From the NCBI RefSeq assembly GCF_963662255.1, contig NC_085068.1, positions 2,914,001 to 2,978,000 on the forward strand: DNA of 64,000 nt, written 5' to 3'. This DNA is from Cinclus cinclus. Lineage: Eukaryota > Chordata > Aves > Passeriformes > Cinclidae. Each line of letters opens with the position of its first letter. Position 1 is the stretch's first letter. A model generated the notes under the pieces. It worked only from the letters and a program-made list of their open reading frames with translations. It had not been told where the DNA came from and ran no database searches. The translations under genes and the position numbers were made by a program. Below are positions 22,641-35,400 of this stretch, piece by piece.

Positions 22641-24322
22641 GGGGGACAGCGGTCACTGGGGTGACACACACTGTGGGGGGGTGCCCACGCCTGGCTGGGT
22701 GGGACAGGGCTGATGCCCCAGCACAGTGGCTTGTGGCACTCTGGGGCCTTGTCCAGGACTCCCGTCCACCAAACCCCCTCTGAGGATGGGACACGATGCA
22801 CAAGTACATACATAACAGGGTGTGACATCAAGGTCCTGCACTCCCAGCTCAAACAGTCCTCCCCATGGCACATGTGGGTACATGCAGAGGGGACAGGGGC
22901 ATCCCATATTGCCCAGCTTTCCATGGATGGCCTGGAGTTCTCCATTCAAGGCAGCAGATCCTGCTGGCTATCTCATGTCTGTGTCCCAAGCTCCTGGTCC
23001 CATCCTGCTGTGCAGTGGCCACCTCCACACATCATCTGACTGGCAGGCCTTTAATTGCCTTTGGGGCGATCCCTACAGATCCTTTGCCACAGCACATTTC
23101 CTGTCCATCCAAAGCATTTCTCACACTGCATCCCTCCACACCTGCTAGAGCTTTGGTCAGGCTGACAAGCGCCATGGGGTCCCTGGAGAGTCCCAGGGTG
23201 GCAGGGCTCACACAGTGCCAGGGCTTGTGCCAGTGCTCTTGGGCCCCGGTGCAGGTGCCAGTGTTGCTCTCTGGGCTGGTGATGGTGCTGCTCAATGGTC
23301 CAGTAGCACCATGGCTCCTAAACCATGGCTCCTAAACCAGGCATTGTCCATCATGTCCCCTGTTGAGCTCGAGGTGCTGCCATCCATCCCTGCTTGCTCT
23401 CCACCTCCTCACCCTGTGAGGATCACGGCCAGGCCCCAGCAGCCATAATGGGATGATGTGTGATGGATGGCTTTGCCCAGGGGCTCACGGTGCAGCACCC
23501 CACTTCCTGGACTGCCCCTTCACACCTGCTCCCACCAACACGCTGCCTTTTTCCTGGACATTTTCCCTCTTTCCTCCAGGGAAGCCCTGGCTCCCCATGG
23601 GAACCCCACAGCTGGGGGTCCTTTCAGCTGCCCACACTCACCTTGTTCCTCCAGTCACCACAGAAAGAGATCCATGGTAAGATGCTCTGCTCCTGGGCCA
23701 CATCACAGGTCCTGGAGATGGAGCTGGCAGTGCCATACATCTCCCAAGGGCTCTGTCTCCAACGGAGCTCCTGCAGGCACCCCTAACCCCTTCCCAAACC
23801 AGTCAGACTTTCTGTAGCCCCACAAGGTCAACCCAGTTTCTTCAAGACCCCCATTTGAAAGTCAGTTCTCATCTAGGCAGTGCCAGTGAGATCTCCTAAA
23901 GCACCTTGGGAGCAACCAACTGCTCCACATTGTCCCCATGAACCAGTTGGGTTCCCTGGAGCTCCTCTGAACAACCTGGACAGACCCCAAGCCCTCTCCC
24001 ATTAAACTACTTGCCAAACCTCGAGCCTCTTGGCTCAGCCATGGCCATGACGACTGGAAGCATCTTCCAGGACGTGCCTGACAGCTTTCCAAGAACTCTG
24101 CCCAGCCCAACAGGGCTGCACCAACTGCACAACAGGGTCACCTTCCCCAGCACACAAGCAGGACCTTGTCATCACCATACACAGCCCTAGATGTGTGTCC
24201 CCAGCTCCACCACATCCCCCTCCCTCCAAAAAAAAAAAAAAAAAAAACCAGCAAGACCAGCTCAGCACTTTTGCTTTTAGCTTTTATCTTGGTCAACAGT
24301 GGTATCTCCACATGTCGCGTCC

Positions 24323-25886
24323 TCAGTTTGTGCTGATTTTCTGCCAAAAAAGACGTGGGGGGGGGGGGGGGGGATCATGGTAAGACCCTCAGTGGGGCAA
24401 GAACAGCCCTGTTTGGGGGCAGAGGAAGGAGCACCCACCTCGTTGATCCAGTCGATGTAGGCGGACACCCGGGTGAAGACTGTTGGCTTCTTGGCCAAGT
24501 TGCAGCTCAGGCCGGAGCCGAAGCTGACGATGCCCTCCACCTCCCAGATGCCATCCTCACGCTGGCAGTTCAGGGGGCCACCAGAATCGCCCTGTGTGGA
24601 GACACAGCGTGGGCCATTGCTCCTGAGCACTGCACCAACACTCCCCTCATCCCGCCTGGCCATCCACCACCATGGCTCCATCCCCTCTCTTCCCAGTGCC
24701 CACGGTTCCGCACCGTTCTGACCCCACCACATTCCCACACTGCTGCATTCCCGCACTCACGTTGCACCCGGAGACAACACCATCACCGCCGGCGCACACC
24801 ATGTTCTCACTAACGTTGCTGCCCCACCAGTCCCTCTTGGAGCAGGTCTCGTAGTCTACCACAGGCAGCAGAGCCTGCTGCAGGATGTCAGCCAGGGGCC
24901 CGTTGGCTGCAATGACAGCCAAAGCTCAAACCTCACAGCCTGTGCCTGCGCCCCCTTCCCAGGGACCCGCTGGGGACACCCCACTTACTCCTGATGCGTC
25001 CCCAGCCGGTGACATAGCAGGGGTAGTCATTGGCCAGGATCTTGCCAGCGTCCGGCAGGCAGGCAGCACGGATGGTGTCACTCTCCTGCACCTCCTCTGC
25101 CAGCTTGATCAGGGCAATGTCGTTGCTGCAGGGAGACACAAACCATGGTCCCTGGCCATTAGTACAGGGTTCCTGGGCACGGGGACAGGGGTCCACGGCC
25201 ACAACACCCACGACCCACCCCCGATGCATCCCATCGCCTACATGATGAGGAAGGAGTTCCATTTCTCATGGACGATCGTCTTCTCCACACCCACAGCCAC
25301 AGAGCCAGGCTCGTCATCCTCTGCCAGGTCCTGCTTGCCCAGCACCACACGGTAGGTCAAGGAAGAGCTGCCAGGGAGAGAGGGGGTGTCAATGCCCACA
25401 AATATCTCATCCTACTGGTACAGACAGCCCCCCAGCACCCCAACACCCACCTGATGCAGTGGGCAGCTGTCAGCACCCACTGGGGGGCAATGAGGGTCCC
25501 ACCACAAGTGTGGTACCAGTTTCCATAGCGGGTGTACTGCAGTGAGATCTGCAGGAGCAGAGACACGGGGTCAGAGCCAGAATGTCCCCATCCCTGCCCC
25601 CCTCCCTGTCCCCATGCCTGTCCCTGTGCCCCCTTACCTGCCACGGCCAGCTGTGGGCTACGGCGTCAACACCGCCCACCACGCGGGAGCTGAGCTGCGG
25701 TGGCACGGCCGGCTGGCCGCATCCATAGGCTGTGTGACACCCGGCAAAGGGACATCAGAGGCTGCCTGTGCCCGTGCCCAGGGCCGTGCCAGGCTCCGCG
25801 GTCCTGTCCCCCCTGTCCCGACCCTTCCCCCATCCCCTGCACCCACCGTAGCCCAGCAGCACGACGAGGCAGACGGCTCCCAGCAT
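24323..25886 (-). CDS. CTRC: Chymotrypsin-C (caldecrin), copy 2
   Basis: Eight exons join in phase: 25886-25847, 25729-25638, 25548-25451, 25367-25242, 25125-24989, 24906-24761, 24591-24439 and 24340-24323. They give 269 residues with the same ending KISTN as copy 1. R29/VVGG activation and the triad H74, D121, S216 are intact. The first 44 residues equal copy 1. Differences gather later: YGNWYH for SGSWHH in exon 3, AEDDEPGS for LTEDEAGS in exon 4, [10 protein letters not shown] for [10 protein letters not shown] in exon 6, and CNLAKK for CNMIKK in exon 7. The acceptor of exon 8 follows a run of about 19 C (minus strand). Both copies look functional; which one corresponds to the single mammalian CTRC cannot be told here. 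Confidence 0.94.
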
Positions 25887-26238
25887 GGCTGTGCTGACCA
25901 AAGGTGCTGCAGTGGGGCCGCTCAGCCCTCTTATAGTGTCTGCACTGCTGGGGACCTTGGAGCGGCCCCACGTGCCACTGACATGTGGGGACTGTCCCAC
26001 GCTGTGGGCACAGGGGCTCCTCAGCCTCATCGCCCCCTCTTATCACACTCGGCATCCCGCCTGGGAAAGGCCACATCTGCCCGTCATGTGCTGCCTCCAT
26101 GCTGGGCCATGGTGGGGACACCCAGCCCTGCTCTGGGAATGGGCAGGGTCCCTCCTGGGGCACAGCTGGTGGGCAGCCCCCCACCCATGCTGCTGCCAGT
26201 GGGGTGCTGGGCAGCCCTGCTGCCCCCCAACCCTGAGC
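25245..26238 (-). repeat. Near-identical 5' half of the CTRC duplication, copy B
   Basis: Partner of 19915-20905. Only scattered substitutions separate them over about 1 kb, including the introns and promoter. Confidence 0.9.
25930..25936 (-). promoter_or_regulatory. TATA box of CTRC copy 2
   Basis: Same CTATAAG at the same distance from the ATG as in copy 1. Confidence 0.75.
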
Positions 26239-26588
26239 ACTGCCCCCCTCACGCCACCACCCACCTAGGCACAAGGTCTCCTTATCTCAGTCTCAATGTG
26301 GGCAAGGCCAGCCAAAACCCCACAGGTGTCACAGGGTGGGACAGGCACAGGTGTCAGCAGCGGATGGCGTTCGGTAGCCCCTCATCCCCACACCTGGGTT
26401 GGGCCCCTGCTGCTTCCCCCACCACTGAGCCACGGCTCATCCCTGTTTAGTGCCACCATCTCTGGTGGGAATCGTGTGCCCACGGTGAGAACCCATTTCC
26501 CAGATTCCTTCCCCCCAAGCAAGACCCTGCCACAGACATGCCCATCCCACAGCTGTACCCAGGCAAACAGAACTTAAGAAATATAATA

Positions 26589-26594
26589 TTTATT
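26589..26594 (-). terminator. EFHD2 poly(A) signal
   Basis: AATAAA on the minus strand, about 830 bases after the EFHD2 stop codon. It fits the long 3'UTR usual for this gene. Confidence 0.65.
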
Positions 26595-27421
26595 TGGGAT
26601 TAAATTAAAAAAAAACATAACACACCCCCTATGCCGCCACTCGGGGGACACTGTGGGACAGATGTGGGTTTTTACAGCCACCCACAAAGACGAGAGCCTC
26701 AGTGACCAATGGCAACCACTTGTGGCCACCACGCTCATCCTGCCAGGCTGAACACAACATGAGAAAACATAATACAGCCCCATGAGCCAGCAGCTGCCTT
26801 TCTGTACATCTTTGACCAAAATAAAGAGAGACACAGCTCCTGGGGGGCTCCATGTCAGCGGGGTGGGCACCAATCCCCAGCACCACACACTCACACACAC
26901 AAAACCCCTCTACCAGCACCTGGCCCTTGCCATGGCTTTTGTCACTGGTGTCACACATAGCAAAATACCAACAGACACCAAGCCAGCATGGCCACCACAA
27001 CACCCACCATGGCCATCTGTGCAAGGCCCCATCCTGCAAACCTCCCAGTGCACTCACAACACACAACAGTCTGGGCACAGGTGTCCCAGGGATAGACATT
27101 CTGGACACAGCTTCCCTGGGACTCAGCAGCAGCAACCCCCAGTGCAGCTGTGGGCAGAGAACAGGGTGCTGTCCAGGGTGGGGGGCACGCTGGGGAGGTG
27201 GGGGGCATGAACAACACCTACAGACACCACAGCAAGAGGGAAGGGGGGAGCTGGGGCTGACTGGGCTCTGCCAGCAAGGTGGGTGCTGTGCTGAGCCCAT
27301 GCCAGGATCCTGCCAGCAGCCCAGGTGGCACACAGCTCGGGCACTGCTCCTGGCACAGCTGGCACGTGGTGCAGGCAGCGTTGCCACTCTGGCCACCGCT
27401 GACCAGTGCTGCCTGGCCCTG

Positions 27422-30400
27422 TCACTGTGTGAAGTTGGACTGCAGCTCCTTGAAGGCTGCTTTCCTCTGCTTCAGCTCCTCTGCCTGCTTCTTCTTCTCC
27501 TCCTGCTCTGCCTTGATCTCCTCCTCGAACCTGCTGGCTTCGTTGATGGCTTGTGCCTGCGGATGGAAATGTCCAGCTGTGACCTCTGCCAAGCTCTCTG
27601 GCCCACCCCAACATCTCCACCTCCTGCCTACCCAGCACCAAACTGCCCTGGTGCATCGCCATCCCGTAGTGGGACCTCCTAAGCCCTGCCTCACCTTGGC
27701 CTCAAAGAAGTTCTTGGCGCCTTTCACCCCCTCTGTGGAGACATCGATCTCAGAGAGCCGGGCCAGGGCGTGCAGCCCACTGTCCTCCTGCAGCTCACCT
27801 GCTGCTGCCTTCCGGAAAATCAGCAGGAACTGTGAGGGGAGACGGTAGCATTGGCTCCCTGAAGACCACAAAGCCACCACAGCCACTGCCCACCTTCTCA
27901 GCAGCCTGAAGAGTGGCTGGGGACATCTCCCTGCCAGTGTGGAGCCTCTTGTCCCCTCACCTCTCGAAAGCTGAGCTTGCTGTCCAGGTCTTCATCCACC
28001 TCCTTGATCATGTTCTTCAGTCCCAGGTGAGTCTGTGGAGCCCCCAACTTCTCCATCATCAGCTTCAGCTCCATCAGGTCAATGAAGCCATCTTTCCCTG
28101 CATCATACCTGCAGGATGGCAGCACAATCCTGGCACATCACCGTGGGGCAGAGCCCACACAGCCCCCCCACACTGACCCCCCAGCAGCAGACCCCTGGCT
28201 GCTCTCACACTGGCTGGGAAGCAAAGAGGGATCAGCAAGGACTTGGGCACTGATGGTGTCTGGCAGCTCTCCAGACCACAGGAGAGCCACTAACAACCCC
28301 CTGGAGCATTATCCAGGATCCTGCCCATTTCCATGTGGCACTTGGCAGGAGAACCTGCCAGGATGCTGCCAAGCCGGCTGCCAGCTCCCTGTGCTCCCCT
28401 TGGCTGCAGCATGGGATAACAGGCCATGGGGCTAAGCTCACCGGGCACTGTTCCCATGTCACCACCTCCTCCTCACTATGACACCTCCAGGTGACTCCAC
28501 CCTCACCGCCCGGAGCCGGTGCCATCCATGCTCCACCTCTGGCCAGTTGCCTGGGCTTGGCTGAGAGCCTTGGGCACAGCTCCGTTCACTGATGCTACCT
28601 AGAGACCTGTCAGGAATGCCCCTCAGACTCCTGCCTGTGGCCATGCCACCGTTCCCAGTTTCCAGGAACCACCCCTGCCCGCTGCCCGCACACCGTGGGC
28701 TGTGCTGGAGGCACACTGGTGTGGCACAGCGAGATCTCCACGAGGAGCCAGCACGGAGCCACGCTTTGTACAGCTCCACACGTTGTAGGTGGGCAGCTAC
28801 ACACTGCACCCGTTGTGACAGGGCTTTTTTTTTTTTGGTATCTTGTCACTGCAGCAGCCATGCAGAGCCTTGGCTCTCCCTGCTGCAGGTCCGTGACTCA
28901 TCTGTACCTCCCCTGCTGCTGTCTGCTCTGTCTGTGTCTCCAGCAGCACCTTCCTGATCTGCCAGGGGACCACAAAATGGGGCTGGTCCTGCTCGCCCCT
29001 GCCTGCTGCTGCCATCACCCTCAGAGTGGGGCTGTGGGCACAGATCTCACGTGATTTTTGCCTCCAGTACCCCTCTTGGAGCATAGGATAACAGAATCAT
29101 GGAATGGTTTGGGTTAGAACAGACTTTAAAGACCATGTCATTCCAACCCCCTGCCAAGGACAGGGACACCTCCCACTGTGCTAAGCAACACTTGAACAGG
29201 TTGCTCCAAGCCCTGAGCAACCCAGTCTTGGACACTTCCATGGATGGGGCAACCACAGCTTCTCTGGCAACCTGTGCTAGGGCCTCACCACTCTCATGGG
29301 GATGAACTTCCTCCCAGTATCCAAACTAACCCTGCCCTTTGTCACTTTTGAAGACTTTCTCCGTTGTCCTTTGACTCCATGCCCTTGTCCTAAGTCCTTC
29401 TCCATCCTGCATCCCACAGAGTTTCTCCACAAGGGGTGAGTTGCCTAACCTGACTTGGCCACTTCATGCTATGCAAGCCACCTCCCCAGATGCAGGGCAC
29501 TTCCTTTCTCTCAATCCCCTCCTGTTTTTTTTTTGGGGATACCAGCTTCCTGCATGTCCCAAAGGGCACCATCTCTCCCGTGGAGAGCCAAAACCCTTCC
29601 CCACATCACTTTATCCTCTACAGCCGAATTATCACATCCCGAGGACAGTGTGGCAGGGCTCTGCTCCAGAGCATCCTTCCCTTGGGAGACGCCTCCCCCG
29701 GCTCCCAAACCTCCCCAGCGCCTCGCAGCCCTGGCGCTGCTCCTTTCGCTGCAGCGAGACGCCGCAGCTGTCAGAGCAAACACGTCTGCTCCTCACGCCG
29801 CTCCCTCGCCTGCGCGGCGCCGACAGCCGCCCTGCCATCTGCGCCCGGAGCACCCCGGGCACGGCCACCATCGCCCCCGGCACCGGCAGCTGCCCCTGTC
29901 CCCCATCCCTCGGGGGTCCCCGAGCGCGCTGTCCCCGCCGCTGCAGGCTCCGTTCTGCTGCAGAGCACGGCTCGCAGCAACCTGCGGGTCTGGCTCGCTG
30001 CCATGTGCTGGCGGTAGGTGACAGCCCCCCAGGAGGACACGGGGAACAGGGAGGCTCAGCGACGCTGACAGGGCACGCCCGTACCCTGGGCAGCCCACCA
30101 ACCTTGTGTTTCGGCGGTCACCGCCTCCCACCCCCCCAGTTCTTTCACCTCCCCGCTCGGGTCCGAGCGAGAACACCCAGGACGCCGATGCGGATCCTCC
30201 CTCCCCGCGGTGCCGGTGGTATTGGCATGTCTGAGCCATGCCTTCGCCTGGACTCAGCCGTGCCTCGCCGCTTTCCAGGAGTCGCGCTGTCTCCACGCCT
30301 CCTGCACAAAGCACCCAGCGCGGGATCCATGGGGGTGCTCCGGGCTGTCCCGTTCGCCCCGGCTTCTCCCGCGCATCGCAGCGTGACCACGGCTGGAGTC

Positions 30401-31351
30401 ACCCCGATTTCTGGCTCCCCCTGGAAATTTCCAGGGCTGGATGCTCGCTGTCATCTCCCCCCCTTCCCAGGGGCCGAGGGCCGAGCTCGTGCTGCGAGTC
30501 ACGCTCCGCCACGCGTGGTGGCTCGCAGCGCGGGCAGGGATGCTGAGGACACACCAGCCTGGCCTCTGCGGCCCCGGGAGCTGCAAGGATGTGGGATCCC
30601 TCGGTGGTGCGGCAGAGGGAATGTGGGGGTCCTGGTCCCCTCTTTCAGACACCTTTCTCTGGCCTCGGGGTACCCCAGGGTACCCCTTCATGGGGGACAG
30701 GAGGTTCCTTCTGCAAGAATTTAGGGGCGCTCAGAAACGGCTCCTGCAAGGAGCTGGGGAAAGGTGTCCCCGGCGCCAATCTTGTGAGGGGTTTTGGGAG
30801 GAGAGGGGTGTACCTGGCATCCCTCCGAGAGGGGCAGGAGCGGGATCCCTCCTGCAAGGAACTGGTGGTGCCTTGGCATCCCTGCTGCACAGAGCTGGGG
30901 CGGGGAGAGTCGCTGACAAGGAGCCGGGGGATCCCTCCCGCGAGAGGCTGGGGTGCACGGGGGTCCCTCTCACAAGGAATAGGGGGTCCCACCCACAGGC
31001 ACGGAGCCGGAGGCTCTGGGGCATCTGCCCTGCCGTAAGCCGGGATACCGGGGATGCAGGAACAGGGATGTCCTGGGTGCCGGATGCCCGGGGTCCCCCA
31101 TCCACCCCGGCGCTGCCACCCGGGGACCCCCCTCTCCCTGTGCCCCACGCTCACTGTCGGAAGAGCCGTTCCATGTCGCGGAGCTGCCGCCGGGAGAACT
31201 CGCGGAATTCCCCAGCGGGGCTGAAGACGCGGCGGCCGCTGCCCCCGGGCGAGCCCTCGCCCACCGCCCGCCCCGCGGGGCTGCCCGGCGCCGGTCCCGG
31301 CCGCGGCCCCCGGCCCCGCCGCCCCTCCGGCTCCTCCGCCGCCGCCGCCAT
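27422..31351 (-). CDS. EFHD2: EFHD2 (swiprosin-1), EF-hand calcium-binding protein
   Basis: Four exons join in phase: 31351-31155, 28108-27961, 27829-27695 and 27556-27422. They give 204 residues. Two EF-hand loops are visible at 68-79 (D-A-G-K-D-G...E) and 104-115 (D-E-D-L-D-S...E). The FRKAAAGELQEDSG block follows, then a charged C-terminal coiled coil ending FKELQSNFTQ. The match to mammalian EFHD2 is close from RVF onward. The N-terminus is shorter (human has 240 residues) and lacks the acidic LSAKLLRRADLNQ-type stretch. I chose the ATG at 31351 because it has a strong Kozak context (CACCATGG). An upstream in-frame ATG would add over 60 residues but lies in GC-rich leader. The family binds calcium and bundles actin. 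Intron 1 is large and CpG-rich. Confidence 0.92.
29085..29410 (-). mobile_element. CR1 LINE tail in EFHD2 intron 1
   Basis: Starts ACAGAATCATGGAATGGTTT and continues through CCAACCCCCTGCCA, GGGGCAACCACAGCTTCTCT and onward as a reverse-complement CR1 end. Confidence 0.92.
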
Positions 31352-31560
31352 GGTGCGGTGCCCGGATGGCCGCGCCGCTCCGCCCCGCTCCGCCCCGGGG
31401 CCGGGCTGCATCCCCCCGGCTCCCGCGCCCGTCCCGGGGGGCTCCGGCTGCCCGCCCCCGGCAGCGCATCGCCGTCCCCTCGGACCGCCCCGCCCGGCTC
31501 CCGCAGCGACCCCGGCGGGGTCCCCTCCCCGCCGCCCTCCATCTCTCCATCCCTCCATCA
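31150..31560. promoter_or_regulatory. CpG-rich EFHD2 promoter and first exon
   Basis: Very GC-rich sequence spans the EFHD2 start codon. High GC also continues through intron 1 (about 29650-31150). Confidence 0.6.
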
Positions 31561-32400
31561 CCGTCCCTTCAGACCCCCTCCCTTCCACTGGAGACATCGG
31601 CAGGGCTCATGCATCCGTCGGTGGGATCAGCCTGGGATGATCTTTAGGGTCCGGCATCACCGGTGGGATCGCCCCGGACCGTCTTTAGGGTCCCTTTCTA
31701 CCCAAACCAACCCATGATTCTATGAATCCATAGGCTCGAGGAGGGTACGGAGTCTGGAGCACTCACAGCTACCTGTGCTCTTGCCATCTCTGTCCATTAC
31801 TGACCCAAAGTTTTGCCAAGGGTGGAGAGGGAAGACACACAGAGTCATGGAGCAGCCCAACACCTCCAGCTACACCTTGCAGGGGATGCCCACGGCAGTA
31901 CCTTTATCCTACACAAATGTGTGAGGTCATGCCTTGCCCCAGAGTAAATCCAGACATTCAGACAGGGAAGCACCCAGCTTCTCCCAGCACAGGGAAAAGG
32001 AAAACCAGGCCACAACAATTAGCAGAGCCCCATGGCACTGCCATTGCCACTAGGGATCGGCCACTGTGCACACATGGGTGCTCAGAGATGATGCAGCTCT
32101 GTATCTTCCAGCTGCAGCCCTCTGTGTTGCTTCCAGACCTTTTTTATCCTATTTAAAAATAAAGACCAAAAAACTCCAGAGGGTCTTTGCTCACATCCAA
32201 ATTAGCCTCAGCTGAAGAGGTCTTGCAGAGAACTCAGCTCATGGACTGCAGGGATGATGTGCTAGAGCTGCCTATTTCCTGCAGGGATCCCCTCCCCAAA
32301 GCACTGCTGCTTCCCAAAACTGCTCTTGCCCCTGCTAATGACAAGAATCAGTAAGTAAGCCTGTGCCATCACCCCACCCCACCAGCACATCGCTCTCATC
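31560..32400. other. Spacer between EFHD2 and FHAD1
   Basis: Apart from a CR1-like end (about 31680-31735, ending ATGATTCTATGAATCC), nothing coding or structured was recognised. Confidence 0.45.
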
Positions 32401-32414
32401 TCCCCAGCTTGTCC

Positions 32415-35400
32415 TCATGATGCTGCTCTACTGGTGTGGCTGACGTAGTTCCTCTTCTTCCCCCTTCCCAGGTGGCAGGTCCAGCATTCCTGGGGTGTTC
32501 CAGGAATTCCAGAATTCTGCACTGCATCGTGCCTTATGTTCCAGTTTCCCTGAGACACAATGGAGACTAGAAGACTCCAGAGTTGCAAGGGATATTTCAA
32601 GCCATGTTGGCTTCATGCACTTGAGGCCACTTCAGCAAGGACAGGACACACCCCCCACAGCTGACTTCACACGTCACTGGGCTGCATTCACACACACAAA
32701 CGTGTACACTGGATTATATCCTCACCACCTTTTCCACTGCTATAAATCCCACCACACTCTATGGGACATGGACTGTGGGAAAATAAAGTCCTACACTGTA
32801 CAGTCGTACCAGTGGGTCCAGGAGCTATGGGATACAAACTTGAGCTCCTCAAACGCACGCACACCTCATGCCACCTCCACCCTCACAGAATCCACAGAGA
32901 TGGACACTGTTCCTACTGCAGGCCAGCACCCAGCGAAGCCCCTGTGGTGCTGCTCCTATGAGCTTCCTGATTTGGCAGCACTTGCCCCGCACTCCTTGGC
33001 CTTCGGCTTTCCTGAGCAGAGAGGCTTTGTGGCTCCAGGCTGCAGAACAGAGACAACAGACACAGAGACGAGAGCTCAGCATGACCTGATCTTCTCCCTT
33101 GCCCTCATACATGGCACAGACCCACAGCTACAGGTGTCTGCACCTCCTCCCACTTCATCAAGGGATGCTGTCACGATGCTGCAGCTGAGCGTTGCGGGCA
33201 CAGAACCTTCAGCCCCCTGGGATGGTCCGACTGACCACTCTGTGGATGGTTCCCAATGGGTGGAGCTGGCTGTTGTACAAAGAGCAGGAGCTAGGTGTTG
33301 CCTTCTCACCTTGTGCCTTTTGGCCACTTGCCGTAGTGCCTTCTCCTGGTCCAGCTGGAGCTGCATCCTCTCCAGAGCCTCTCGCAGCAGAGCCTTCTCC
33401 TCTGCCTCCCTGTGGGCTTCATCTTCCAGGCTGCACATCTCCTCCTGGCACCTTCTCAGGGAAGCTTGGCTCTGCCTGTGCAGAACAGGAGGGGAGGATT
33501 CTGTCAGTCTTTTGTCCTTATCAACCCCCTGACCCTCAGCTGTGCTCTCCAGGATTCTGTCAGTCTTTTGTCCTTATCAACCCCCTGACCCTCAGCTGTG
33601 CTCTCCAGGATTCTGTCAGTCTTTTGTCCTTATCAACCCCCTGACCCTCAGCTGTGCTCTCCCACGCCTTCCTTGGTCCTGCTGACACCGACCCTCTGCC
33701 CCAGCTGATCCTGCTGCATTCCCAGGCTCCAGCCACCCAGGACAAGGGAACTTGTCAAGGTTTTCCTGGCTCTGCTCAACCATGCGAGGCTGCAGAAGGC
33801 ACCACTGCAGAAAACTGGGAGGACTTTTCCCCACTCCTCTTGATATTTGACTTTTGTACCATGGCCATAGACACAGACTGGTCCCAGGCAGACACAGGAC
33901 TCAGCAGTGTCACGTCACTCCTTGCCCCGAGATCCCTGTCACTTGGCATCCAAGGCTCAGGTCTTGTTCAGAACCCTGACTTTCCATACCTGAGCTGCTC
34001 CACACTTCCCTCATAATCTTTCAGCCTTTCTTCTTTCCTTTCCAGGCAAACCTGGAGGTTCCTGATCTTTTTATACAACAGCTCCAGGGCCTTCTGTCTC
34101 TGCAGTCCCACTTCTGCCCTTCTTTCCTGAGGAAGGTGCTGCAGAGGCTGCATTCCTGACAGCTCCTTCATCTCCATCAGGCTTCCTAGAGCACCAATTG
34201 CATCAAGGTACTGTGGGAAGAAGAGGGGATGCATTATTTACCAGGTCTGCTACATTCCATCACACTGCTCAGCCATCTGCTTTCTGTCTGCTTTCCTGAG
34301 GAGATGACAGTGTCCCAAGGAAAGTAGGTTTGCATTCAATTCCCAGCTGCACAGCTTACTGGGATTGGATTGCTTCCTTTACTAAGATGACTCTTTTCCC
34401 TGCTGAATGCTTCCCTGCCTTTTTTGGAGGGGAAAGACTCCCTTGCCCAACCCACCAGCTGTGCTACCCATGGACCCCTTCCCTGGCAGCTCCCTTCATT
34501 GCTTCCCAGGCTCTCTGATGCACCACGGTACATTTTGAGGTCCCAAGATGTCCTGGCAGACACACAGTGTGCTCTGGGCCAGTGAATCATGGAATAGTTT
34601 GGAAGGGAAATTTAAAGGTCATCAAACCAACCCCCCCTGCCATGGACAGGGATGTCTTCAACTGGATCACAGAGCGGTTAATCTTCAACATTCCTGCAGC
34701 ATCTGGATGTGACATACCTCTGAAATGTGTTCAAAAAATATCTAAACTCTATACACAATGGGTATGTACACACACCCTACACATGATTTACCACATCTAT
34801 CCCTGACATACCATCTTCTCACCCAAGTCTGTCACCTCAGCCATTTCCACTGTGCTGTTGGTGACCCTGAATGAGCCTCCATTAGGAATGTGGTCAGGAA
34901 CCTGCACAGACAGGGAAAGACTCATGAAGCCCATTTTGGGCCTGGTTTTTGGTCAAGTGGCCTTGAGCCTGCCTTTCACCTCTTGAGAAAACCACCCCAG
35001 TATCTCTGTGGTCCCAAGCCTCCCATCCTGCTCAGCCCATGGCATCCCTGGTGCTGTTCCAACAGGCAGTGTGCTGGTCCTGATGGAGCTGCCACCCTCT
35101 GCAGGAACACTGCCTACCATCCATCAGGCTGCATCTCCCACTCTGATTTCTTATGTAGCATCTCTGAAAACCCATTTCTCCCTTTCCCAGGGTGTACTTT
35201 CCAAACAAAGTCACAGGCATTAAAAAACACACATTGCCTCCCTACCTTGTCAGCATTCAACTTTTCTCCCAACACAGATGCAGGTTCCAGCTCAAGACCT
35301 CTCTGTGGGACTATTTTCTCTGATAAGTCTTTCATCCAGACCACCAGTGGCTCTGAATTGCTCTTCACAGCACCTGGATGCAAAAAGAAAGCAGATGTCA

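Larger units (their letters stand above)
21570..24150. other. Spacer between the two CTRC copies
   Basis: No coding gene was recognised. It contains an AT-rich LTR-like stretch (22080-22410, with GTATATAAATG and AAAATAAAGC) and a CR1-like stretch (22460-22640). The remainder has no feature I can name. Confidence 0.45.

Noticed and set aside
18560..25886. Calling the two proteases CELA2A
   Set aside because: The N-terminus MLG..., the R29/VVGG spacing and the [12 protein letters not shown] tail fit CTRC better, as does the position beside EFHD2.
29441..30724. 427-residue plus-strand frame in EFHD2 intron 1
   Set aside because: Open by high GC; composition is low-complexity and no domain was recognised.
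30441..31640. 399-residue plus-strand frame over the EFHD2 first exon
   Set aside because: Antisense to EFHD2 exon 1 and its CpG island, with no family likeness.
32495..33532. 345-residue plus-strand frame
   Set aside because: It runs antisense across the FHAD1 exon 33475-33310 and shows no recognised motif.
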